64,000 nt of DNA. Origin: Lewinella sp039816955 (GTDB taxonomy: Bacteria; Bacteroidota; Bacteroidia; Chitinophagales; Saprospiraceae). The stretch covers positions 1 through 64,000 of the forward strand of contig JBCBWU010000009.1 in the NCBI GenBank assembly GCA_039816955.1. Direction: 5' to 3'. How positions within the stretch are numbered: position 1 is the stretch's first letter; each line of letters begins with the position of its first letter. This document shows positions 8,747 through 17,887 of the stretch, piece after piece. Below the pieces are notes generated by a model. It saw nothing but the letters and a program-made list of their open reading frames with translations. It was not told where the DNA came from and ran no database searches. The translations under genes and the position numbers were made by a program.

Positions 8747-9454
8747 TTACGCGAGTGCTTTGATGAGCGCTGACGCAGCGTAGCGGCCACTTGCAGGCCG
8801 TTCTTGAATCAGCCGAAGAGCAGCCGGGAGGGCTACTTCCTGCGGCAGCGGACGATCACTGATGTCTTCTCCCGGAAAGGCTTCCTGGTGCATGCTGGTG
8901 CGCATATCACCTGGGTCAAAGGCGTACACCCGCAGTTCAGGGGCCTCCTCAGCCAGGACCGAGGAAAGATGATCTAATGCGGCCTTACTACTACCATAAG
9001 CGCCCCAGCCGGCATAGGCTTCTACTGCTGCATCACTACTAAGGTTAATTACCTGGGCATCCGGCCGCAGGTATGCCCTAACCTTTTGTAGCAGCGAAAT
9101 AGGGGCAATGATGTTGGTGTGATAGAGTTCGTGGAGATTGTCCACAGGATGATCCAGTAAGTGGGAGATGGGAGAGGTGCCTAGCGCCGAAGCGTTATTC
9201 ACAATCAAGTCTAAAGCCCACTGTTTATTGATGAGCGCATCTCGCAATTGTAAGAGGTGAATCTCATCGCGCACGTCGCCGGAAATGGCCACTACTTCCG
9301 TGCGTGCCACCAGTTTTTTTTGTGCTGCTAGCAAGCGTTCTGCATGTCGGCCATTGATAATGAGCTGCCAACCTTGTGCAGCTAGTGCTTCGGCCAAGGC
9401 CAATCCAAATCCTTGTGATGCTCCAGTAATCAGAGCTGTTTTAGTCGTGTTCAT
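8747..9454 (-). CDS. Short-chain dehydrogenase/reductase
   Basis: A 235-residue classical SDR with a Rossmann fold. The cofactor motif is TGASQGFG (10-17); NGRHAER at the end of strand 2 suggests NADP(H) preference. NNAS is at 86-89, and the catalytic Ser (NLSSDAA, ~140) comes with Tyr153-x-x-x-Lys157 (YGSSK). The PGDMRT stretch after the active site is typical. It is cytosolic and the substrate is unknown. It is transcribed ahead of queA with a 60-bp gap. Confidence 0.92.
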   Translation of the reverse strand: MNTTKTALITGASQGFGLALAEALAAQGWQLIINGRHAERLLAAQKKLVARTEVVAISGDVRDEIHLLQLRDALINKQWALDLIVNNASALGTSPISHLLDHPVDNLHELYHTNIIAPISLLQKVRAYLRPDAQVINLSSDAAVEAYAGWGAYGSSKAALDHLSSVLAEEAPELRVYAFDPGDMRTSMHQEAFPGEDISDRPLPQEVALPAALRLIQERPASGRYAASALIKALA

Positions 9455-9573
9455 GTCTTCGTAACTTTTGCTACAAAGCTCGGCTGAACACGCCCACTAC
9501 ACTACGCTCGAAAGACGGGTTTTACACCTGTACGATGGGACAGGGTAAAAATCAAAATTGGGTAGGCACTAGG

Positions 9574-9783
9574 TACATTCTTGGTGGCCTTGAATGGCTG
9601 AGGTGCTTTTCATTCTAATTCTTATTCTCACTCTAATTCTAATTTCTATATGCCCTTTCAATGCCTTATCTGGTTAAAAAAGTAGCCGGTATTGAGAGGT
9701 CAGTATACATCCTTTGGTGGCCTTGGGTGACTGAGGTGGTTTTCATTCTAATTCTAATTCTCACTCTAATTCTAATTCTTACC
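9574..9783. repeat. ~75-bp direct duplication with AATTCT microsatellite
   Basis: Two imperfect copies (9574-9650 and 9707-9783) share ACAT(T/C)CTTTGGTGGCCTTG, then CTGAGGTG, TTTTCATTCTAATTCT and a run of CTAATT/TTATTCT hexamers. They fill most of the gap between the SDR start and the LuxR-HTH stop (the other side of the gap is unremarkable). The hexamer tract differs in length between copies, as expected for a slippage-prone sequence. Confidence 0.75.
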
Positions 9784-10701
9784 CTAATTCACACTCCCCA
9801 TCAACCCACGCCGTACCGCCACCTCCACCGCCTCTGTGCGCGTCTGCGCTTGCAGTTTTCCGAGGATGCTACTGATGTGAAACTTAACCGTCCGCTCGGT
9901 GATGAAAAGCTGACTTGCAATCTGCGGGTTGGTGAGTCCTTGTTTCACCAGCTGGAGTACCTCCGTTTCGCGCGGGGTGAGGGGTGACGTAGGATAGCTT
10001 AATGTCTTTTGTTGGGTTTCTTTACTTACAGCTTGCGCTTCCTCCTCTACCAATTGGAGTTGTTGTTCCAGGGCACGGAGTTGCTTTAGCGCCGCTTTCG
10101 GATCATGTTCTAATTCACGGATGACTTGTATGAGTTGTGGGTGAACCAGTTTGGCAAGAATCCGCTGACTGGCCGATTCATTAGTGACCTATTTTTGGTG
10201 GGCCAATTGCGCTCGCGTTCGCTGAATAGCAATTGCCAACAATTCACTTACGGTTTGTAGCAGGGTGAGTTGTTGATCATCCAGCTGGCAATTATCCTCG
10301 TGGAGCAGATTGAGAATACCTAGTTTTTCCCCCTGACTAAAAATGGGAATAGTGGCATGGAATTTCATACCCTCGCTTTCCGGTAGGTCTTTCAAACGGC
10401 TACAAGCAATCTCGCTGATATTGGTGGGCTGCTGGACCTGGCTATTCAAATACTTTTCAATGCAATAACACCAGCCGGAAAGCCGCTCCGGATGCTGTGC
10501 TAAGGCTGCTGGCAACTGGTGCGAAGCAGCTAGGTATACCGACTGCTGATCTGGCTGCACCAGCCAAATCCAACCCGCCTCTAGCTCAAGTACCTCAATG
10601 GTTTTGGCCAGCGCCTTGCGCAAAGCAGCAGCCAAAGTAAACTCCTCATTCAAGTGACGGGCAATCTCGTAAAGAGGCTTAAAGTGCCGATCTTCTGTCA
10701 T
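9784..10701 (-). pseudogene. GAF-LuxR regulator interrupted by an in-frame TAG
   Basis: The first 170 codons encode a GAF sensory domain (MTEDRHFKPLYEIARHLNEE at the start, then AGWIWLV and IPIFSQGEKLGILNLLHEDN). After TAG at 10189-10191 the same frame continues without another stop through a 45-codon coiled linker (VTNESASQRILAKL, then LKQLRALEQQLQLVEEEAQA) into a complete LuxR/NarL HTH (LTPRETEVLQLVKQGLTNPQ, TERTVKFHISSILGKL). The undamaged protein would be 305 aa, a normal size for GAF-LuxR regulators. The continuity argues for a recent nonsense mutation or a sequencing error. The HTH half has only a TTG (10053) as a possible in-frame restart. Confidence 0.75.
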
Positions 10702-10931
10702 CCGTTAGCACATAATGGTCAGCTGTAAGGTACTGTAAAAATCAAGTTGTAACTTTAGAACCCGCAGGAATGTCAATGGCACTAGCGATTTCAATAGCAA
10801 CACAACTGGAGGAGGACAGCGGGGCTCGTAATGCTACAACAATCATTTATTGCCATTTTCATTGCCTTGTCTGCCGAAGCTTTATGCGTAGGCAGGCCAT
10901 TGAAATTTTAATTAATAAAGCTACCTATCTA

Positions 10932-13900
10932 ATGAGACGATATCTACTTTTTGTCTTTGCTTGCCTATGTTGCTATTCGCTTTTTGGGCAAGACACGCTT
11001 CGCGTACAAACCCTCACCTGGGCCGATGATGCGCGTTCGGGCTTCTACACCTTTCCGGATAATCCCGGCCAGACCTACGAGAAAATTTTGATGCGCTACA
11101 ATATGCGTTGCCATGATGTAGCAGTTGGTAGTGGCAATACGGGCTGCCGGGAGTGGGACTACAGTTGTAATACTTTCATTACGGATCCGAACTTGCTGGA
11201 TTCTACCAGAAGTATTCATCCTTCACACCGCATTAGTGGTTTTGTGGGAACGGAGTTTCCCTTTACCAGTGAGCCCTATTATAGCTACACGCAATACGCA
11301 CAGCAGCAGACCAATTTTACCGATACCACTAGCCTTAATGTGGCCGAAATAGGAGAAGAGGAGGTTGCCTTGAGTTTGGGTGATGTCACAACACAATCCC
11401 GTGCGCAATACCTTTATTTGGCCGAAGATCTACAAGCTGCCGGTTTAGTAGCCGGACCAATTACAGCCCTGCAAATGGAAGTGATAAGACCTGGTGGGAC
11501 GGTCCCATTCTTGAGACTGCGCCTGCAGGAGGTGGATATGGAAGCTCTATCGGGAGAGACACCGCTTACAGATGGCTTTACGGAGGTTTTCTTTCGCACG
11601 ATCGATTTTCCAGACCAGGCTTGGGTGAGTTTTCCTTTCTACCAGCCATTTGAGTGGGATGGTACGAGTGATTTATTGTTAGATGTAAGCTCAAACGGTG
11701 AAATCGGAACGCCCTATGTTCAGTTTGCTGGTAGTGAGACGGTAGGGAATACCGGGCTTGGCGCAATTGGTGAAAATCAACATTATCTTGGCATGCGCGG
11801 TAGCGGGTGGCTCGAAGTGCCGACTGAGGCTTTGGGCATGAGCCAAGGAGTGACCGTCGCTTTCTGGTCCTACGGCTTATCTGATATTCTGCCCGCTAAT
11901 ACCTCTGTGTTTGAAGCAATGGACGGTGCTAACCGCCGGCAAATGAATGTGCACTTGCCCTGGAGCAACGGACAAATTTATTGGGATTGTGGTAACGATG
12001 GCTCTGGCTATGACCGTATTAACAAACAGGCTAATCCTGAAGATTACGAAGGCCGTTGGAACCATTGGGCATTTACCAAAGATGTGGCTAGTGGTACGAT
12101 GGAAATTTACCTCAATGGCGAACTATGGCACAGTGGTACAGGTATGACCCGCCCAATTATGGCTACCCGCATGAACGTAGGCGTAAACGGTAATGGTGGC
12201 AACCCTTACCCAGGTGACCTGGATAACTTCAGCATGTGGCAGCGGGCACTTACGGCAGAGGAGATTCAGCAGATTATGTTTACGGAAGATATTCCTGGTA
12301 CGCATCCTGCCATAGCCGATCTCATCCTACACTATCCGCTAAACGAAGGAACAGGCTTGGTTGCAACAGATGTGGCTAATGGTTTTGATGGCAGTCTGAT
12401 AGGACCAAATTGGCAGGCTTATCGAGGCCGCGAAATGCCCTTTGATTGGCTGGCCATTCCTTATCGCTTCAACGCGCGTTGGGAACAAGGCGTACATACT
12501 ACAACGAATGAAGATGTGTTTGTGGTTGATTCGACGGAGGTCTATCCCAACACAGTGATAGAATTCGCAGTGAATGCCTCCAATGACTTGGAAACAACGA
12601 GCATTTACGAAACCTACGCCGCGACTGAGACTTACCTCTACGATGAGGCGGGTAATATCTTAGCCACCTACCCGCTGGAATCAGAAGGAACGATCAATAT
12701 CACCGACCTGATTTATCATACTAAACGCCCGGCAAAATTTGAGATTCTCTCGCTGGTGACGCCCTACGGCAACGGACTGGATCTGGGACCAGAAGGCAAG
12801 ACCTTCACCTTTGATGTAACTGATTTTGGACCCATCCTGAAAGGCGAGAAGTTCATGAGCCTGGAAATGGGCGGTCAGAACCAGGAGGAAATGGATATCG
12901 AGTTCCTCTTCATCACCGGTACGCCTACGCGTGATGTTATTTCGGTTGAAAACATTTGGCCTTTTGCGCGCGGCTGGTACGAACCCATTCAGAATAATGA
13001 TCTCTTTGAACCAAGGGAACTTACGCTCAACCCAGCAGCTGATGCCTACAAGCTGCGCTTAAGCGTAACGGGGCACGGTCAGAACGGAGAGTTTGTTCCA
13101 CGTGAGCATTACCTGAACGTAGATGGCGGTAGCCAGGATTTCCGCTTTGATGTGTGGAAGGCTTGCGGCCAAAATCCGATCTACCCTCAGGGCGGTACCT
13201 GGATCTTTGATCGTGCCGGCTGGTGCCCGGGTATGGCTACGGACCTGCACGAGTACATGCTGCCAGAGAGCGTAGGCAGTTCTGTGGAGCTAGATTATGG
13301 TGTAAACGGCGCCTTTATGGATCAGGCCAATTACCTGGTTTCTTCACAATTGGTGACTTATGGCCCACCTAACTTCACTTTAGATGCAGCGGTGGAAGAT
13401 GTCATTCGCCCCAGCCAGAAGGTAGAGCACGAGCGCTTTAACCCCTTGTGTGACGATCCGATTGTAGTGATCAAAAATAATGGTACCAGCCCCATCACAA
13501 GTTTGGAAATCAACTACGGTGTAGTGAACGGAAACTCGGATACCTACACCTGGTCTGGTGATCCGATTGCGTTTGGAAGTACCCGCCAAATTGCCCTTCC
13601 GGTAGATGGCTACTTGTTCTGGCAGAGCAATGAGGACGAACCTGAGTTTTACGTGAGCATTTCCGCCCCCAACGGAGGTACTGATGAGTACAGTGCCAAT
13701 GATCAAATGAATACTAGCTTCGTACCAGCAGATATACTGGACTACGAAGAGATGATATTCCGCTTCCGCACTAATAATCGTCCGGCGGAGAACAGTTACC
13801 AAATTCGGGACGCCAGTGGCGAAGTTGTCATGCAGCGCAGCGGTATGCAAGCCGCCACAGAGTACCTCGATGAAGTGATGCTACCACCCGGTTGCTACAG

Positions 13901-14369
13901 CCTAACGGTTGAAGATAGCGGTGGTGACGGTCTAGACTTTTGGTACTGGGCAGTAGTGGGGCAGAATGTAGGTACGGGCAGCGTAAGCTTCCGCCGCCGC
14001 ATTTCTACCATTACCATTCCGGTGAAGAGCTTCAACCCCGACTTTGGTGGTGATCTATACTATGATTTCATCATCCCTCAAACGGTTAACGCCGAGGAGG
14101 AACTGGAGCAGGTACGCCGCTTTAGCATCTACCCCAACCCCGCGCAGGACTACACTACGCTGGAGCTAACGGGCTTCATCGGCGAGAACGTAGACTGGCA
14201 ACTGCTGGACATGACCGGCCGCGTCTTAAATGCTGGCCAAACCACCGTGGTGGACCAAGAGCAGCGCCTGCGCCTTGAAACTGCCAACTTGCCAGCCGGG
14301 CTGTACACCGTGCGGGTACTAGCTGCGGGTAAGCAATACGTGAAGGAAGTGGCGGTAATGCCGCGTTAA
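10932..14369 (+). CDS. Secreted PNGase F-like protein with LamG insert and T9SS tail
   Basis: 1145 residues when started at ATG 10932, which gives the signal peptide MRRYLLFVFACLCCYSLFGQ; the longer upstream frame has no signal character. Residues ~20-90 match the PNGase F N-terminal domain (YEKILMRYNMRC, CREWDYSC). Residues ~283-453 are a LamG jelly-roll (VTVAFWSYGL, RWNHWAFTKD, LDNFSMWQRALTAEEI). Residues ~663-800 match the PNGase F C-terminal domain (LRLSVTGHGQNGEF, PQGGTWIFDRAGWCPG). Residues ~1063-1145 are a T9SS type A sorting domain (FSIYPNPAQDYTTLEL, LPAGLYTVRV). It is probably a surface or secreted N-glycan amidase or a glycoprotein-binding relative. Confidence 0.88.
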   Translation: MRRYLLFVFACLCCYSLFGQDTLRVQTLTWADDARSGFYTFPDNPGQTYEKILMRYNMRCHDVAVGSGNTGCREWDYSCNTFITDPNLLDSTRSIHPSHRISGFVGTEFPFTSEPYYSYTQYAQQQTNFTDTTSLNVAEIGEEEVALSLGDVTTQSRAQYLYLAEDLQAAGLVAGPITALQMEVIRPGGTVPFLRLRLQEVDMEALSGETPLTDGFTEVFFRTIDFPDQAWVSFPFYQPFEWDGTSDLLLDVSSNGEIGTPYVQFAGSETVGNTGLGAIGENQHYLGMRGSGWLEVPTEALGMSQGVTVAFWSYGLSDILPANTSVFEAMDGANRRQMNVHLPWSNGQIYWDCGNDGSGYDRINKQANPEDYEGRWNHWAFTKDVASGTMEIYLNGELWHSGTGMTRPIMATRMNVGVNGNGGNPYPGDLDNFSMWQRALTAEEIQQIMFTEDIPGTHPAIADLILHYPLNEGTGLVATDVANGFDGSLIGPNWQAYRGREMPFDWLAIPYRFNARWEQGVHTTTNEDVFVVDSTEVYPNTVIEFAVNASNDLETTSIYETYAATETYLYDEAGNILATYPLESEGTINITDLIYHTKRPAKFEILSLVTPYGNGLDLGPEGKTFTFDVTDFGPILKGEKFMSLEMGGQNQEEMDIEFLFITGTPTRDVISVENIWPFARGWYEPIQNNDLFEPRELTLNPAADAYKLRLSVTGHGQNGEFVPREHYLNVDGGSQDFRFDVWKACGQNPIYPQGGTWIFDRAGWCPGMATDLHEYMLPESVGSSVELDYGVNGAFMDQANYLVSSQLVTYGPPNFTLDAAVEDVIRPSQKVEHERFNPLCDDPIVVIKNNGTSPITSLEINYGVVNGNSDTYTWSGDPIAFGSTRQIALPVDGYLFWQSNEDEPEFYVSISAPNGGTDEYSANDQMNTSFVPADILDYEEMIFRFRTNNRPAENSYQIRDASGEVVMQRSGMQAATEYLDEVMLPPGCYSLTVEDSGGDGLDFWYWAVVGQNVGTGSVSFRRRISTITIPVKSFNPDFGGDLYYDFIIPQTVNAEEELEQVRRFSIYPNPAQDYTTLELTGFIGENVDWQLLDMTGRVLNAGQTTVVDQEQRLRLETANLPAGLYTVRVLAAGKQYVKEVAVMPR

Positions 14370-14520
14370 TTGACGTTGTTGCGGGTTATACGGTCGTTTA
14401 TGCGCAATTGGGTGCGTGTAGACGATCGTTGCTGTCGCAATACTCTGCTCCGCTCCGCGCTGAGCAGACTAAAATTGTCGCTTCCGAGCACTTGGCACTA
14501 AATAGGGAAAAAATAGGAAC
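14370..14520. other. Structured spacer
   Basis: A 151-bp non-coding gap with a hairpin TCTGCTC/GAGCAGA near 14443-14467. It marks the change from the T9SS gene to the remnant-rich stretch that follows. No promoter consensus is convincing. Confidence 0.3.
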
Positions 14521-15036
14521 ATGAACTATAGCAATTTACTCCTAATACTAGCATCGATCTTAATTTTTCAAGTTGGCTGTGGAGAGGATACTTCTGAAGA
14601 GACAGAAGGAATCAAGCCTCAAATAGAAAACTTTGAAGAAGAAAAAGCCGCAATATTGCAGGTGTTAAACGATGAAACTAAAGCCGCTTTTGACCGTGAT
14701 TATCAAAGCTGGAAAGATAAATGGGTACATGAGAAATATGTTACCAAGACCTACATGAATTTTGCAGATAGCACCATGACGGAAACCTTGGGTTGGAATG
14801 AAATCGATGAGTTTGTTAGAACCTATATAGAAGAGCATCCTGAACCCGCTCCATTGCCAACCTTGGTTGATGCAATTGATGTTCGATTGTACGGAAATGG
14901 CGCATGGGTAAGTTATGAGCAAAACGATTCGGAAAGAGGGTTGAAAAGAGAAACGAGATTAATGGAAAAAGAAAATGGGCAGTGGAAAATAGCAGGAATG
15001 CAAACAATTATATATGGATTCAAAAATGAAGAATAA
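14521..15036 (+). CDS. NTF2-like (SnoaL/DUF4440-type) lipoprotein
   Basis: 171 residues. The lipoprotein signal peptide ends in FQVGC, giving the lipidated Cys20. An acidic linker leads into an NTF2-like cone fold: a helix (AAILQVLNDETKAAFDRDYQ), a Trp-rich turn (SWKDKWVHEKYV), and paired strands VRLYGNGAWVSYEQ and ETRLMEKENGQWKIAGMQTI. The phrase EKENGQWKIAG is typical of SnoaL-like/DUF4440 proteins, which bind small ligands or act as enzymes of many kinds; the role here cannot be told. It is likely anchored in the outer membrane and transcribed alone. Confidence 0.75.
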   Translation: MNYSNLLLILASILIFQVGCGEDTSEETEGIKPQIENFEEEKAAILQVLNDETKAAFDRDYQSWKDKWVHEKYVTKTYMNFADSTMTETLGWNEIDEFVRTYIEEHPEPAPLPTLVDAIDVRLYGNGAWVSYEQNDSERGLKRETRLMEKENGQWKIAGMQTIIYGFKNEE

Positions 15037-15207
15037 GAAAGAAATCGGCTGCCAATAAAAGCTCAAAACGTTCATGAAGGCTATGCGCCGTCACATCATT
15101 TATGGATACTGCTCCATGGAACTAGCAACTATAGGTTTTAGCAGGATTATAATTAGATTTCGGAACTTTGTTCTAATGCTAAAATCTTTCATCTGAAATT
15201 AAAGCCG

Positions 15208-15822
15208 ATGAACCCAAATTATCAGGAAGCATTAGATCGTATTGAGGAAGTAAAGCGAAATAATTCGACTGAACTAGATTTATCTGGTTTAGGTATGGCT
15301 AAATTTCCAGAAGAAATATTTGAATTAACTAGTTTAACTAAACTTGATGTTTCTTGGAACCAACCAACTGAAATTCCTGAAAATATTGGCGATCTGACTA
15401 GTTTGGTTTCGCTGAGGTTATCTAGGAATGAGCTAACCACTATACCAGAATCTATTGGGGAATTATCCAATTTAGAAGTACTTCCTCATAGCAAGTAATC
15501 AATTATATAAGCTACCTGAAAATATTGGAGTACTCACTAATTTAAATAATCTACAAATTCAGAACAATCAGCTAAGTATACTTTGGAGGAATTTGAAACC
15601 GCCTTCGGGCAGTTCCAAAGAACGGGTAAACCCTTGGTCTATACTTACTTTAAAGATGCTTCCATTAGCACGAGCAGCCTTAACCGAAGAGACGCCAATA
15701 GCCTGTTTGACTTTAAGGATAAGTTAGACGAATTAGGCCATTTCTATACGGTATACAAAAATGTTGAGGGTTTGCAACTGCACTTTAAAAAGCAGCTAGA
15801 AAAGGTATTGCCGAAACTTTGA
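15208..15822 (+). pseudogene. LRR-TIR gene remnant (frameshifted, internally deleted)
   Basis: The first 91 codons are leucine-rich repeats (LTSLTKLDVSWNQPTEIPEN, LTTIPESIGELSNLEVL). At ~15485 the repeats continue in the +1 frame (IASNQLYKLPENIGVLTNLN, NNLQIQNNQLS). From 15574 the original frame resumes, directly inside a TIR-like domain: KYTLEEFETAFGQFQRTGKP, then YTYFKDA and ELGHFYTVYKNVEGLQLHFK. That phrase is the C-terminal half of TIR domains common in Bacteroidota. The junction at ~15573 thus joins LRRs to half a TIR domain, with everything between lost. The parent may have been an LRR-(Roc-COR)-TIR protein; this is inference. No intact product is expected. Confidence 0.75.
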
Positions 15823-15948
15823 TGTAATGATGAGAATCGATCTTGACGCTGGATTATATATAGACCAATGCTCTTTTCAACTGCTACAGCTAAACGTATT
15901 TATTGTGGAGAAATGATTGAATAAGCTAAATAAATAGGATCGTTGCTT

Positions 15949-16563
15949 ATGGCTATAAGAATTGTCTTGTTAGTTGTTTTGAATTTTTATTTTTCAATCC
16001 TCTGCGCTCAGGATGAATCTAATTTCAGGATTGCCATTGAAACAGGTTTCTCTTTGTCAGAATCTGATTCTGAGGGGGTGAGCTTACTACTTGGGTTGGA
16101 ACCAAAAGTAAGGCTAGCAAAGCGGATGTATGCTGGTGTAAGATTCGGATTTATAACGAATACAAGTAATTATAATATTCAAAATGTTGCTCGTTATGAA
16201 TTCGATACACGTCAGGATAATGCGATGATTTTCTTTACTCCAAATTTGAGCTACTATCTAGACAAGTTGAGTTACAAAGGTCGTGATTATTCCTTTTACA
16301 TTAGTTCAGGCTTAGGGTACTATTTATTAAGCGGAATAGAATTACTAGATACAAATACGGGGAATACCAAAGAGATAGATGTTGAAAATCGTCTAGGGCT
16401 TAATTTGCGAGTAGGTTTTGAAGTTCAACGTTTAAAGGTTGGATTAGAATATAACCTGATTCCAAACGGTGAATTAAAAGATGTAAGGGATAACGATCAA
16501 AAAATAGGAGAGTTGAATAATAGCCATTGGGCGATATCAGTCGGGTATGTTTTACATTTATAG
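15949..16563 (+). CDS. Outer-membrane beta-barrel protein
   Basis: 204 residues from ATG 15949; a TTG two codons upstream is less likely. The signal peptide MAIRIVLLVVLNFYFSILCA is cleaved before QDES. The rest is a series of amphipathic strands typical of small porin-like OMP_b-brl barrels (KRMYAGVRFGFITN, MIFFTPNLSYYLDK, YSFYISSGLGYYLLSG, GLNLRVGFEVQRLKVGLEYN), ending in SHWAISVGYVLHL. An aromatic/hydrophobic C-terminal strand fits BAM-dependent insertion. The gene is visibly AT-rich compared with the T9SS genes. No operon partner or specific function can be assigned. Confidence 0.75.
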   Translation: MAIRIVLLVVLNFYFSILCAQDESNFRIAIETGFSLSESDSEGVSLLLGLEPKVRLAKRMYAGVRFGFITNTSNYNIQNVARYEFDTRQDNAMIFFTPNLSYYLDKLSYKGRDYSFYISSGLGYYLLSGIELLDTNTGNTKEIDVENRLGLNLRVGFEVQRLKVGLEYNLIPNGELKDVRDNDQKIGELNNSHWAISVGYVLHL

Positions 16564-16863
16564 GATAGGGGTAAAGACTGAACTGCAATCTAACGATTGA
16601 GTGAGACGGTTGAAATATATCCAGGCACTTCCCCCGTCCAAACATACTCAGGCCAACGAGACGGTCCTTGACGATTTGCAGATAAGGGAATAAATGCGGT
16701 GCTGTCAGAAATAATAAGGTACCGCTGCAAAGAGAATTCTATAAATGGTTAGATGATACTGTAAAGAATGCCGAATAAGGAGCGACGAATAGGCCCGTTT
16801 ATACACTGCTCTTAGCTGTAAGGGGTTTTGCGTATATTCTCTTGTTACCAATTAAACGAAAAT
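16564..16863. other. Spacer, no gene recognised
   Basis: 300 bp between the barrel gene and the retropepsin-like gene. It holds only a short open stretch (LQREFYKWLDDTVKNAE then stop, ending near 16777) that may be the tail of a lost gene. No clear terminator. Confidence 0.3.
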
Positions 16864-17781
16864 ATGGTTAAAGAAGCCCTCTCCTTTTTCGCACTTTTTT
16901 GGGTGGTACAGCTAGGGATGGCCCAAGAGAATCCCACCGCTGTCGAAAGCCAACCAGATACCATTGCTGTAGTGCTAACGGAACATAACAATGTTGCCCT
17001 AAAGGCAATCGTAAATGAAACCGATACCTTGACTTTAATGCTGCATACGGCGGTCAATGATGTGTCCTTGACGAAAGCAGCCACTGCTGGCCTGCGGAGT
17101 ATTAAATTCAGTTCAGCGGATTCGGTAGAAAGTTGGGGTGGAACGAGCGAAAGTAGATACAGTGAAGGCAATTCCTTAAAAATCGGCGAGTTCAATTGGG
17201 AAGATGTTGGAATATGGGAGAGTGAACATTCTGGTCATGATACCGATGGGAAATTTGGCTTGAATTTATTTGCGGGGAAAATAGTTGAACTAAACTTCGA
17301 AGAAGAATATCTGGTCATCCATGCTAGTCTTCCTGAGCTGAGTGATAGCTATAAACGCGTTCCGGTAATCAATAAAAATGGATTAATCTTCATTGAAGGG
17401 GAATGCGGATTTGATATAGATGTGGATACCAATGAATTCCTCATCCATTCGGGTTATAGTGGTTCCCTGTTATTGGATGACGATTTTGTTGCTCGGAATA
17501 GCGTGGGTGAAAAAGTGGAGACCATTAGTGAAAGCACCTTGAAAGATTCCTACGGAAATGAATTGAAGACAATTAACGCTATGCTGCCCACCTTTAGGCT
17601 TGGTGAAATTGAATTTTCAAATGTGCCAGTCGGCTTTTTTGCAGGTTCCATAAATCGCCAAAAAATGAGTGTGCTGGGGGGCGAAATTTTGAAGCGGTTT
17701 AATATCATTTTTGATCTGGAGCAGTCGGACATCTATTTACGTGCAAATCGGTTGCAAGGGATGCCATACCCCACAAAATAA
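16864..17781 (+). CDS. Retropepsin-like protein lacking both catalytic Asp
   Basis: 305 residues from ATG 16864, which gives the signal peptide MVKEALSFFALFWVVQLGMA. The fold is that of the Bacteroidota family of exported retropepsin-like aspartic proteases: a first flap LTLMLHTAVNDVSLT, a second FLIHSGYSGSLLLDD, and the terminal strand VLGGEILKRFNIIFDL...IYLR. In active enzymes the two loops carry D-T/S-G. Here they read H-T-A and H-S-G, so no catalytic Asp is present in either. It is probably a non-proteolytic relative, perhaps a binding protein, in the periplasm or at the surface. The spacing to the next features gives no operon. Confidence 0.7.
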   Translation: MVKEALSFFALFWVVQLGMAQENPTAVESQPDTIAVVLTEHNNVALKAIVNETDTLTLMLHTAVNDVSLTKAATAGLRSIKFSSADSVESWGGTSESRYSEGNSLKIGEFNWEDVGIWESEHSGHDTDGKFGLNLFAGKIVELNFEEEYLVIHASLPELSDSYKRVPVINKNGLIFIEGECGFDIDVDTNEFLIHSGYSGSLLLDDDFVARNSVGEKVETISESTLKDSYGNELKTINAMLPTFRLGEIEFSNVPVGFFAGSINRQKMSVLGGEILKRFNIIFDLEQSDIYLRANRLQGMPYPTK

Positions 17782-17887
17782 TTCCTTAACCAATATGTAG
17801 AGATCATCAAAATTTTCAATGGCGCTGGCGCAAGAAAGGATATGGAAGAACGCATTGAAGCGCTCTTTAGATTAGCTCTCAAAAATG

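Noticed and set aside
9661..9987. A 108-codon + strand frame with Ile/Leu-rich repeats
   Set aside because: Translates the AATTCT microsatellite and the antisense of the LuxR HTH; no protein character of its own.
10189..10191. TAG recoded as an amino acid
   Set aside because: rbfA and others end in TAG and the same codon breaks a dead IS3 orfA, so a nonsense mutation or error is simpler.
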